A program made the translations under genes and the position numbers. A stretch of 6,430 nt of DNA from Gemmatimonadales bacterium. Its GTDB lineage: Bacteria; Gemmatimonadota; Gemmatimonadetes; Palauibacterales; Palauibacteraceae. A model generated the notes under the pieces. That model saw nothing but the letters and a program-made list of their open reading frames with translations, made no database searches and was not told the origin of the DNA. The stretch is taken from the NCBI GenBank assembly GCA_030636765.1, contig DAOVWI010000125.1, forward strand, positions 1 to 6,430. Direction: 5' to 3'. Positions 1 through 5,544 of the stretch are shown here, piece by piece (within the stretch, counting starts at the first letter, position 1; each line of letters opens with the position of its first letter).

Positions 1-23
1 CACTGGAGTTCTTCAGCCACCTG

Positions 24-389
24 CTAGGCGGAGAAGGAGCTTCCGCAACCGCAGCCGCCGGTGGCGTTCGGATTCTCGAAGGAGAAGCCGGAGCCCTGGA
101 AGCTGCTGTGATAGTCGATGAGGATGCCGCTCAGGTACTGGGCGCTGAACGGATCGACAAACAGCCGGATCCCGTGCGAAATGAGCACGAAATCGTCCTC
201 ACGAGGATCCTCCTCTACGTCGAGCCCGTACTCGAAGCCCGAGCAACCGCCCGGCTGCACGCTCACGCGGAGTCCGGCGGACTCCACGCTGAGGCTCTCT
301 CGCTCGAGGAACTTCCGAACCTCCGTGGCCGCCAGCTCCGACAGCTCCACGGTCACAGCGCCGGTCTCGGTTGTCGTCGTCCCACTCAT
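24..389 (-). CDS. erpA: A-type iron-sulfur cluster carrier (ErpA/IscA/HesB family)
   Basis: Cytosolic carrier that receives Fe-S clusters from a scaffold and passes them to apo-proteins. From the chosen start it has 121 residues, usual for the family. The three cluster-binding cysteines are C49 (in GGCSGF), C113 and C115 (in CGCGSSF); the spacings of 64 and 2 equal those of E. coli IscA C35/C99/C101. The tail NPNA...CGCGSSFS is closer to ErpA than to IscA, but orthology is not certain. I chose ATG at 389: it has AGGA at 400-403, 10 bases upstream, and leaves a short polar leader before the domain. An in-frame ATG at 443 would add 18 unconserved-looking residues and lies inside the -10 of a strong-looking promoter. 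The gene is divergent from trxB, and no other Fe-S assembly gene is in view. The family call is very secure; the start is moderately so. Confidence 0.95.
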   Translation of the reverse strand: MSGTTTTETGAVTVELSELAATEVRKFLERESLSVESAGLRVSVQPGGCSGFEYGLDVEEDPREDDFVLISHGIRLFVDPFSAQYLSGILIDYHSSFQGSGFSFENPNATGGCGCGSSFSA

Positions 390-441
390 ATCGCTCGTTT
401 CCTGTCTCGCTTCCACGTTGCGGTCGGCTATCCGACGCGAC

Positions 442-471
442 ATCGTAGGCCACTCTTTCCGCGGCTGTCAA
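442..471 (-). promoter_or_regulatory. Putative sigma70-type promoter of the Fe-S carrier gene
   Basis: On the minus strand a perfect TTGACA (471-466) is followed after 18 bases by TACGAT (447-442), which matches TATAAT at four of six positions. Transcription would begin near 435 and give a leader of about 46 bases to the ATG at 389. A perfect -35 is uncommon by chance in such G+C-rich DNA, but the assignment rests on motif matching only. Confidence 0.45.
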
Positions 472-518
472 CGGTGGCCAGCCCGAACCCCGAGTACCAC
501 GCGGGGAACCGATCCACG

Positions 519-528
519 TTATATAGAT
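519..528. promoter_or_regulatory. AT-rich island in the divergent control region, possible -10
   Basis: TTATATAGAT is the only clearly A+T-rich stretch between the divergent genes. It contains TATATA/TATAGA on the plus strand and TATATA on the minus strand. No good -35 lies 16-18 bases away on either strand. If it is the trxB -10, transcription would start near 533 and the 20-bp repeats at 545-584 would lie in the leader. Weak evidence. Confidence 0.25.
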
Positions 529-544
529 GGCTGAGGGGGCAGAA

Positions 545-584
545 GTTCCGGGAAACATCGTCAACTTCCGGGAAACAACGTCAA
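545..584. repeat. Two tandem 20-bp units, each with a TTCCGGGAA palindrome
   Basis: Units 545-564 and 565-584 agree at 18 of 20 positions, differing only at the first (g/c) and at position 14 (t/a). Each holds TTCCGGGAA (546-554 and 566-574), an inverted repeat around a central base, then ACA(t/a)CGTCAA. A further GGTCAAGG follows at 585-592. Two dyads about two helical turns apart, 32-62 bases before the trxB start, look like operator sites for a dimeric regulator. No known consensus is recognised, and local duplication without function is the alternative. Confidence 0.6.
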
Positions 585-601
585 GGTCAAGGGGCCGTAA
601 C

Positions 602-606
602 GAGGA
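602..606 (+). promoter_or_regulatory. Ribosome binding site that sets the trxB start
   Basis: GAGGA abuts the first in-frame ATG (607), is 3 bases from the second (610) and 9 bases from the third (616). Only the third has normal spacing, so ATG 616 is preferred. The protein changes by three residues at most. Confidence 0.5.
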
Positions 607-615
607 ATGATGAAG

Positions 616-1644
616 ATGGACGAGGCGCGCCGCACGGGCGATTCCGGGCTCATATCGATCGAGAACGCCGACTTCACGGACGCGGAGCATCGTGAGCTTA
701 TCATCGTGGGCACCGGGCCGGCTGGTCTCACGGCGGCCCTGTACGCGGCCCGGGCCAACCTCACCCCGGTCGTCTTCAAGGGGCCCGAACCCGGGGGTCA
801 GCTGGTCACGACTACGGACGTCGAGAACTACCCTGGCTTTCCGGAGGGCATCCTCGGACCGGAGATGATGATGAAGTTCGAGGAGCAGGCGGCCCGCTTC
901 GGCGCGGACATGCGGTTCGGCACGGTCACGGCGGTGGATCTCTCGCGCAGGCCCTTCCGGCTCCTCGTGGATGAGCGTGTCCCCGTGCTCGCCGACGCCC
1001 TCATCATCTCGACGGGTGCCTCCGCCAGGTATCTGGGCCTCCCGAACGAGGAGCGACTGCTGGGGCACGGCGTGTCGGCGTGCGCGACCTGCGACGGCGC
1101 CTTCTTCCCGGACGTCGAGGTGGCGGTGGTCGGCGGAGGTGACACGGCGGTGGAGGAGGCGATGTTCCTCACGCGCTTCGCGTCCCGGGTCCACCTGATC
1201 CATCGGCGAGACGAGCTGCGGGCCTCCAAGATCCTCCAGGATCGTGCCTTCGCCAACGACAAGATCGAGTACGTTTGGGACACCGTCGTGGTCGACGTGT
1301 TAGGTGAGAACGAGGTGGATGGCGTGCGGGTTCGGAACGTGAAGACGGAAGAGACGTGGGAGCTTGCGGTGAAGGCGCTCTTCGTGGCGATCGGTCACAC
1401 GCCCAACACGGAGATCTTCAAGGCGTGGCTCGACATGCACGAGGTCGGCTACATCGACACGCTTGCGAAGTCGACCCACACAAGCATCCCGGGCGTGTTC
1501 GCGTGCGGCGACGCGCAGGACCGCGTATACCGCCAGGCCGTGTCGGCCGCCGGGACCGGGTGCATGGCCGCGATCGACGCCGAGCGCTGGCTGGCTGAGC
1601 AGGAGCAGCCCGCCGCGGCGAGCCAGACGGCCGCGGCGAGCTAG
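616..1644 (+). CDS. trxB: Thioredoxin reductase (NADPH, FAD, low-molecular-weight type)
   Basis: Cytosolic flavoenzyme that moves electrons from NADPH through FAD to a redox-active disulfide and on to thioredoxin. All family landmarks are present in the 342-residue product: FAD-binding GTGPAG (32-37), the active-site pair C156-A-T-C159 followed by DGAFF, the NADPH-binding GGGDTA (173-178), HRR (196-198) typical of NADPH preference, and the second FAD motif CGDAQD (297-302). Before the first beta strand there are about 27 polar residues more than in E. coli TrxB, and the C-terminus is a low-complexity tail of Q, S, T and A encoded by an 18-bp tandem repeat that also contains the TAG stop. It is divergent from the Fe-S carrier gene and convergent with the PHP gene. 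No thioredoxin gene is in the window. In actinobacteria trxB is a SigR target; a SigR/RsrA-like pair is encoded 3.3 kb away. Confidence 0.98.
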   Translation: MDEARRTGDSGLISIENADFTDAEHRELIIVGTGPAGLTAALYAARANLTPVVFKGPEPGGQLVTTTDVENYPGFPEGILGPEMMMKFEEQAARFGADMRFGTVTAVDLSRRPFRLLVDERVPVLADALIISTGASARYLGLPNEERLLGHGVSACATCDGAFFPDVEVAVVGGGDTAVEEAMFLTRFASRVHLIHRRDELRASKILQDRAFANDKIEYVWDTVVVDVLGENEVDGVRVRNVKTEETWELAVKALFVAIGHTPNTEIFKAWLDMHEVGYIDTLAKSTHTSIPGVFACGDAQDRVYRQAVSAAGTGCMAAIDAERWLAEQEQPAAASQTAAAS

Positions 1645-1710
1645 ACGGCCGTGGCGCGCTGCTGGACGGCGGCGGCCCGCTGCGGCGGCGCGCGCTACAC
1701 GGCGGCGGCC
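1603..1710. repeat. Degenerate short repeats spanning the trxB / PHP convergent junction
   Basis: Four related 17-bp copies of GCyrsACGGCsGyGGCs start at 1622, 1640, 1661 and 1694, offset by 18, 21 and 33 bases, all multiples of three. A weaker copy at 1603-1620 precedes them. The last two are part of an exact 18-bp direct repeat (1666-1683 and 1699-1716). They encode the Ala-rich tails of TrxB (plus strand) and of the PHP protein (EQRAAAV, minus strand). The trxB TAG (1642-1644) sits where copy 1 has CAG, and the PHP stop (1697-1695) falls at the matching place in copy 4. Confidence 0.7.
1651..1698. terminator. GC-rich hairpin between convergent genes, possible bidirectional terminator
   Basis: Bases 1651-1659 can pair with 1690-1698 (nine pairs, one of them G-T), enclosing a 30-base loop that is itself able to fold. 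It lies just past the trxB stop and covers the stop of the PHP gene on the other strand, the right place to stop both transcripts. No T-run follows in either direction, so it is not a classical intrinsic terminator. Confidence 0.3.
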
Positions 1711-2516
1711 CGCTGCTCGATCTCCTCCATCCACTCCAGCGGCACCTTCTGGGACCCGATCTCGGACCGATCGGAGATCGGCCCGTGCCAGTCCGACCCC
1801 CCGCTCCGCAGGAGGCCGAGCCTGCGGCAGAGCGATGCCAGGAGGCGGCGCACGTCCTCCCGGTTGGCAGGGTGGAGCACCTCGACACCGTCCAGGCCAT
1901 CGGCCCGCCAGCGGGTGATCTCCGGCTCGCCGTACGTCCTGCCGGGGTGCGCCAGGAGAGCTACTCCTCCGGCTCGGTGAACCTCGTCGATCACGAGAGA
2001 GGGTGGCGTGGGCCGCTTCTCGACGAAGGCAGGCCGGCCACGCTTCAGGTACAGCCGAAAGACGGCGTGGATGTCCGGCACGAGTCCCTCGGCAACCAGC
2101 GCCCGAGCCACGTGGGCACGGGTCGGCGCCGCCCGCTTGCACTGATCCTCGACGGCATCGTAGGTGAGGGCCACGCCCAGCGCCTGCAGCTTCTCCACCA
2201 TCCGCCGCGCCCGCCGACGCCGGTCTTCCTGCAAGGTGCGAAGGAACGCCAGGAGCTCTGAGTCTCGCCGGTCGATCCCGAAGGCGAGGATGTGCACCGA
2301 GCGGTTGGGCTCGTTCGCGGAGATCTCGGCTCCCGGCAAGAAGCGCAGGTCGTGCAGCCGCGCCTCCTCGGCGGCCTCGTCCAGCCCTTCCACCGTGTCG
2401 TGGTCCGTGAGAGAGAGTCCCGAAAGCCCGAGCGAAGCGGCCCTACGAACAACCTCCGTCGGAGACACGATGCCGTCGGATGCATCGGAGTGCAGATGCA
2501 GATCCACGTGGGACAC
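1695..2516 (-). CDS. PHP-domain phosphoesterase (TrpH/YciV, RnaAM-like)
   Basis: Metal-dependent phosphoesterase of the polymerase-and-histidinol-phosphatase family; the E. coli relative acts on nucleoside 3',5'-bisphosphates and RNA 5' ends. The 273-residue product (relative about 290) has the usual trinuclear-metal motifs in order: DLHLHSDASDG (D5, H7, H9), LTDHDTVEG (D38, H39, D40), GAEIS (E64), VHILAFG (H75), LLAHPGR (H190) and SDWHGP (D242, H244). I chose GTG at 2516 because the longer reading back to 2627 overlaps the upstream gene and begins with Arg/Ser-rich shadow sequence; GTGTCCCACGTG follows the upstream stop by 16 bases, with TGAGG at that stop as a somewhat distant ribosome site. 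Last gene of the minus-strand run. Substrate is inferred from family only. Confidence 0.9.
   Translation of the reverse strand: MSHVDLHLHSDASDGIVSPTEVVRRAASLGLSGLSLTDHDTVEGLDEAAEEARLHDLRFLPGAEISANEPNRSVHILAFGIDRRDSELLAFLRTLQEDRRRRARRMVEKLQALGVALTYDAVEDQCKRAAPTRAHVARALVAEGLVPDIHAVFRLYLKRGRPAFVEKRPTPPSLVIDEVHRAGGVALLAHPGRTYGEPEITRWRADGLDGVEVLHPANREDVRRLLASLCRRLGLLRSGGSDWHGPISDRSEIGSQKVPLEWMEEIEQRAAAV
1756..1781. repeat. Inverted repeat inside the 3' end of the PHP gene
   Basis: CCGATCTC (1756-1763) and GAGATCGG (1774-1781) are perfect complements around a 10-base loop that contains part of a second palindrome, CCGATCGG (1767-1774). It encodes the GPISDRSEIG segment just after the SDWHG metal motif. 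It could be a coding coincidence or an RNA hairpin that affects decay. Confidence 0.4.
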
Positions 2517-2532
2517 GGTGGTTGCGCCCGCC

Positions 2533-2775
2533 TCAGTCGTACGTTTGCGGGTACCCCATGGAGCAGGAGGCACGGAAGAGCTCCTGGAGCGCCGTCTCGT
2601 CCAGCTTCTCCAGGTCGTCGAGATCACCCACGCGCTCCTGCGGCACCTCCACCACGCGATACGGCCGTTGGCTGGTCGTCGTACAGAAGAAGAGGAGGGT
2701 GCGCGTGCCCGGCCGCGATCGCTCGCCCAACCGCACGCTCCAGGTATCGCCCTCGGCCTTCACTCTCGGGCTCAT
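2533..2775 (-). CDS. Uncharacterised 80-residue protein
   Basis: I do not recognise this protein. It starts with ATG at 2775, four bases after the upstream regulator's stop, behind a strong AGGAGG at proper spacing, so it is very probably translated. The N-terminal half suggests beta strands (WSVRLGE at 12-18, TRTLLFFC at 24-31, YRVVEVP at 39-45); the C-terminal half suggests an acidic helix (about 51-70). Cysteines are C31 and C71, with no paired CxxC and no signal peptide or membrane segment. It is sandwiched between a DtxR-family regulator and a PHP phosphatase in one apparent operon, which gives no direct hint of function. Confidence 0.8.
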   Translation of the reverse strand: MSPRVKAEGDTWSVRLGERSRPGTRTLLFFCTTTSQRPYRVVEVPQERVGDLDDLEKLDETALQELFRASCSMGYPQTYD

Positions 2776-2779
2776 GTGG

Positions 2780-3457
2780 CTACGCCTCCTCCCGCTCGAC
2801 GGAGACCATCCCGACTAGATCCGGCTCCACCAGCACGGGCTCGCCCTCAACGTCGAGAGCCAGGGGCTCATCCTGACTCTGCGCCATCCGGACCGTGACG
2901 CGGACCCCCGGCCGCAATCCGATATCCGCCAGACGCTTGAGGCGGCCGGAATCGCTATCCGCTACCTGGCGAACGACCCCCGACTCGCCTGGTCCCAGGT
3001 CCAACAAGCTATGCAGAATGAGCTCCGAGATCCGCCCATCCGGCGTGGGGATCGGCGCTCCATGCGGATCGAACGCCGGATCTCCGAGCGCCGCCGCCAT
3101 CCGGTCGACCAGGTCGTCCGAAGCCGCATGCTCCATCCGCTCCGCTTCGGTGTGCACGGTGTCCCAGGTGTATCCGAGCTTCTCGATCAGGTAGAGCTCG
3201 ATCACACGGTGCCGGCGGATGATCCCGAGAGCCGAGCGCTCGCCGACGTCCGTGAGACGGACGCCGTGATACGGAACGTGCTCGAGAAGCCCCTGATCGG
3301 CCAGGCTTTTGACCATATTGGTGACCGACGCGGCGGAACGATCCAGCTTATCGGCCAGCGCCGTGGTCGAGACCGGCGAGGCGCTCCGCTGCAGCTTGTA
3401 CACCGCCTTCAGGTAATCCTCGGCGGCCCGGCTGGGCAGTTTGGGAACGGCTGGCAT
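2780..3457 (-). CDS. DtxR/MntR-family metal-dependent transcriptional regulator
   Basis: Cytosolic repressor that binds DNA when loaded with Fe(II) or Mn(II) and controls metal uptake and stress genes. The 225 residues show the long DtxR layout: winged helix (about 10-78), dimerisation and metal-binding helices (about 79-150), and a C-terminal FeoA/SH3-like domain (about 155-222). Metal ligands visible are D14 (in EDYLKAVY), H83 and E87 (RRHRVIE), H102, E106, E109 and H110 (VHTEAERMEH). D14 and E106 correspond to B. subtilis MntR D8 and E99, where DtxR has M10 and C102; this suggests manganese selectivity, an inference. ATG at 3457 follows the M42 stop by 31 bases; its ribosome site (AGGAG, 13 bases away) is weak, so it may depend on upstream translation. 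No metal transporter is in the window to reveal its target. Confidence 0.93.
   Translation of the reverse strand: MPAVPKLPSRAAEDYLKAVYKLQRSASPVSTTALADKLDRSAASVTNMVKSLADQGLLEHVPYHGVRLTDVGERSALGIIRRHRVIELYLIEKLGYTWDTVHTEAERMEHAASDDLVDRMAAALGDPAFDPHGAPIPTPDGRISELILHSLLDLGPGESGVVRQVADSDSGRLKRLADIGLRPGVRVTVRMAQSQDEPLALDVEGEPVLVEPDLVGMVSVEREEA
2785..2790 (-). promoter_or_regulatory. Strong ribosome binding site of the 80-residue protein
   Basis: AGGAGG lies nine bases before ATG 2775 and inside the last codons of the upstream regulator (its EREEA tail), which suggests translational coupling. Confidence 0.7.
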
Positions 3458-3488
3458 CGGCGGTCGGGGCTCCTCGGGCGGCTGTGTG

Positions 3489-4559
3489 TCAGGCCGGCAC
3501 GAAGCTCGTGTCCTCGTCCAGCCCGCTGATGAAGCCGGCGATCAGAGCGGCGGTGTGCTCCACATCGGACATCGCGATGATCTGGTTCGGCGAATGCATG
3601 TACCGGTTCGGGAGCGAGACGATCCCGGTCGCCACGCCGGATCTCGACGTGAAGATGGCGTCCGCATCCGTCCCGCTCCCGGCGGGCGAGGCCTGCACCT
3701 GATAGGGGATCTTCTCCTGCTTCGCCGTCTCGACCAACCGCTCGAACACGACGTGGTTCACCACTGCACCCCTCGACAGGACGGGACCCTTGCCGAGCTT
3801 GATCTCGCCGTGTTCCTTGGCATCCACGGTCGGGTGGTCCGTGGCGTGGGTGACGTCGATGACGATCGCCGCGTCCGGTGCCACGCCAAAGCTGGTCATA
3901 CGCGCACCCCCGCCCGAGGCGTAGCCGACCTCCTCCTGCACGGTCGCCACCGCCACCACCTCCGCGCCCGTCTTCGACTCGACCGCGAGCCGGAGAGCCT
4001 CGAGCGCCACTACCGCACCGATCCGGTCATCGATCGACCGGGCCGCGACAAGCCCGTCGCCCAACTCGAGCGTGTCGGAGCGAACGACGGCTACGTCACC
4101 GATCGCCACACGCTCTCGTGCTTGCTCGCCGCTCGCCGCCCCGATGTCGACCCAGAGATCCTTCAGCTTGGCCGCCTTCTCCCGGTCCGCCCGATCGATG
4201 AGATGGATCGCCCGGCGCCCGATCACGCCAGCCACCGGCCCGTCGCTGGTGAGGATCTCCATCCGCTGGCCCACCAGGACCTGAGCATCCCAGCCACCGA
4301 CCTCCTTCACCCACAGGAACCCCTGGTCGTCGATGTGGTGAATCATGAGACCGATCTCGTCTATGTGGCCGGCCAGCATGACCTTGGGGCTCCCGCCTTC
4401 GTTGATCTGTGCGAAGCTGCTCCCGTAGATGTCGCTCCAGGTTCGATCTGCGAACTCTTCGGCCAGCGAGCGCCAGGCCGCCGCGGCTTCCATCTCGAAG
4501 CCCGACGGGCCCCGCGCATCGAGCAAACGGCTAAGGCTATCTCTCACGCTAGTGCTCAC
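3489..4559 (-). CDS. M42-family metallo-aminopeptidase (TET/FrvX-like)
   Basis: Cytosolic dinuclear-metal exopeptidase of the clan that forms dodecameric tetrahedral particles and trims short peptides from protein turnover. The 356-residue length is normal. All catalytic residues of the family are visible: H65 and D67 in GHIDEIG, D177 in SIDDRIG, E209 (general base) and E210 in VQEEVG, D235 in VIDVTHATD, and H322 in RYMHSPNQ, in nearly the same numbering as P. horikoshii TET. The start is GTG at 4559, preceded by GGAGAG at good spacing. A 99-base gap separates it from the anti-sigma gene upstream, and a DtxR-family regulator follows. Substrate preference (Glu, Leu or Lys type) cannot be read from the sequence. 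Confidence 0.95.
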   Translation of the reverse strand: MSTSVRDSLSRLLDARGPSGFEMEAAAAWRSLAEEFADRTWSDIYGSSFAQINEGGSPKVMLAGHIDEIGLMIHHIDDQGFLWVKEVGGWDAQVLVGQRMEILTSDGPVAGVIGRRAIHLIDRADREKAAKLKDLWVDIGAASGEQARERVAIGDVAVVRSDTLELGDGLVAARSIDDRIGAVVALEALRLAVESKTGAEVVAVATVQEEVGYASGGGARMTSFGVAPDAAIVIDVTHATDHPTVDAKEHGEIKLGKGPVLSRGAVVNHVVFERLVETAKQEKIPYQVQASPAGSGTDADAIFTSRSGVATGIVSLPNRYMHSPNQIIAMSDVEHTAALIAGFISGLDEDTSFVPA

Positions 4560-4624
4560 GAAGCTCTCCGGGATCGTCTTGGCAAGTCCAGGGGTCCGGG
4601 ATCACCCGGGGGAATCGGCGGCCC

Positions 4625-4653
4625 AAGTTAGACGAGCGACACGGAAGCGGCAA
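4625..4653 (-). promoter_or_regulatory. Weak candidate promoter before the M42 gene
   Basis: In the 99-base gap 4560-4658 the minus strand carries TTGCCG (4653-4648), 17 bases, then TAACTT (4630-4625). The matches are four and three of six, so this is only a candidate. The gap also holds a 5-bp hairpin (4596-4600 with 4605-4609) without a T-run. I see nothing else there. Confidence 0.2.
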
Positions 4654-4658
4654 TCACC

Positions 4659-4979
4659 TCAGTCGCACCCCTCCGCGTCCTCCGTGTCGACCTCTCCCAG
4701 CAACGTGCGCAGCCGCTCCTCCAGTTCGTCGGAACGTGCGGGCTTGACGCCCCGGTCGTGAAGATAGTCCAGAAACGCCTGCTCGAAGTTGAAGTACGGG
4801 TAGCAGCGCTTGCACATCTCGATGTGGCGGCGGACCTTCTCACTGTAGTCCGGCGGCAGCTCACCATCCAGGTAGTCGAACACGTTCTTCATCGCGTCTT
4901 CGCAGCCCAGGTCTCCTCCCGCCACAGAACCGCCCCCCCGATCCACACCCTGCCCCGGCGGTCGCTCGTCGTGTGTCAT
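4659..4979 (-). CDS. Zinc-binding anti-sigma factor (ZAS / zf-HC2, RsrA-like)
   Basis: Cytosolic anti-sigma factor expected to hold the preceding ECF sigma factor inactive while zinc is bound. In 106 residues it has C26 followed by H52, C56 and C59 (HIEMCKRC). The distances of 26, 4 and 3 are identical to the zinc ligands C11, H37, C41 and C44 of Streptomyces RsrA, in which oxidation forms a disulfide, releases zinc and frees SigR. One more cysteine, C105, is the penultimate residue. There is no membrane segment, which fits a cytosolic redox sensor. The 25-residue stretch before C26 is Gly/Arg-rich and could be trimmed, but a later start at M30 would lose C26. ATG at 4979 is four bases past the sigma stop with GAGGGG (4994-4989) nine bases upstream. 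Redox sensing is inferred from the conserved spacing. Confidence 0.9.
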   Translation of the reverse strand: MTHDERPPGQGVDRGGGSVAGGDLGCEDAMKNVFDYLDGELPPDYSEKVRRHIEMCKRCYPYFNFEQAFLDYLHDRGVKPARSDELEERLRTLLGEVDTEDAEGCD

Positions 4980-4983
4980 GTCG

Positions 4984-5535
4984 TCATTCCCCTCGGATGT
5001 AGCCCATCTCGACGGCGTAGCTGTACAGCCGCTGCTGGAGCCTGCGTCTCGCCCGAAAGAGACGCGACTTCACGGTGCCCACCGGGATCTCCAGGATCTC
5101 CGAGATCTCCTGGTAGCCGAGCCCCTCCAGATCGGCCAGGACCACCGGAACGCGGAAGTCCTCCGGAAGCTCCTCGATCGCCCGGATCACTTCCTCGTCG
5201 ACGATCCTCTCGAAGAAACGGCCCTCGGGGTCGGTTTCCCGGAGCTGCGGGTAGATCGGCCGCTCGGCGACCTCATCGAACTCCACGGGCACCGGACGCT
5301 TCTGTCTCCGGCGAAGATCGTTGATGAACGTGTTCCGAAGGATCGTGGTGAGCCACGCGCGGCAGTTGGTGCCGGACTGGAAGTTGTCCCAGGCCCGGTA
5401 CGCCTTGAGCATCGTGTCCTGAACGAGGTCCTGAGCGGCCGCATCGTCACCCCCGGTGAAACGGAGCGCCAGACCGTACAGGCCGTCCAGGTGGATGAGC
5501 GCTTCCGCCTCGAACCCTTCGCGCTTCTCGCTCAC
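4984..5535 (-). CDS. ECF sigma factor, SigR/ECF12-like
   Basis: Alternative RNA polymerase sigma factor of 183 residues with the two ECF domains only: region 2 at about 12-80 (DLVQDTMLKAYRAW, then GTNCRAWLTTILRNTFIN, then RRRQKRP) and region 4 at about 115-170 (ELPEDFRVPVVLADLEGLGYQEISEIL and IPVGTVKSRLFRARRRL). The GTN-x-x-AWL-x-x-IL-x-NTFIN segment is characteristic of the SigR/RpoE group paired with zinc anti-sigma factors. The start is GTG at 5535, nine bases after the lipoprotein stop; GGTGAG is a weak ribosome site, so coupling to the lipoprotein gene is likely. The anti-sigma gene follows four bases later. Its own promoter, if autoregulated, would lie before or in the lipoprotein gene; none was recognised. 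The regulon is not determinable here. Confidence 0.95.
   Translation of the reverse strand: MSEKREGFEAEALIHLDGLYGLALRFTGGDDAAAQDLVQDTMLKAYRAWDNFQSGTNCRAWLTTILRNTFINDLRRRQKRPVPVEFDEVAERPIYPQLRETDPEGRFFERIVDEEVIRAIEELPEDFRVPVVLADLEGLGYQEISEILEIPVGTVKSRLFRARRRLQQRLYSYAVEMGYIRGE
4989..4994 (-). promoter_or_regulatory. Ribosome binding site of the anti-sigma gene
   Basis: GAGGGG lies inside the last codons of the sigma gene, nine bases before ATG 4979, and implies coupled synthesis of sigma and anti-sigma. It also supports the full-length start that retains C26. Confidence 0.65.
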
Positions 5536-5544
5536 TTCACGCGC

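Noticed and set aside
545..584. A CRISPR-like or mobile-element-derived repeat
   Set aside because: Only two directly abutting units with no spacers, no terminal inverted repeats and no transposase nearby.
549..599. A SigR-type promoter (GGGAAT-18-GTT) before trxB
   Set aside because: GGGAAA occurs twice (550-555, 570-575), but no GTT or CGTC follows at the required distance, and the second would put the transcript start too close to the start codon.
199..1203. A 334-codon minus-strand frame through the first half of trxB
   Set aside because: Charged, low-complexity translation opposite an unmistakable thioredoxin reductase and overlapping the Fe-S carrier in another frame.
2517..2627. An N-terminal extension of the PHP protein up to ATG 2627
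   Set aside because: It overlaps the 80-residue gene in another frame, and its translation is Arg/Ser/Thr-rich shadow sequence unlike the start of PHP proteins.
4596..4609. A terminator after the anti-sigma gene
   Set aside because: The stem is only five pairs and no T-run follows on the minus strand.
3441..4631. A 396-codon open frame on the plus strand opposite the M42 peptidase and regulator genes
   Set aside because: It spans the 31-base gap between two clear minus-strand genes, has Arg/His/Pro-rich low-complexity translation, and matches no family. It is a G+C-driven shadow frame.
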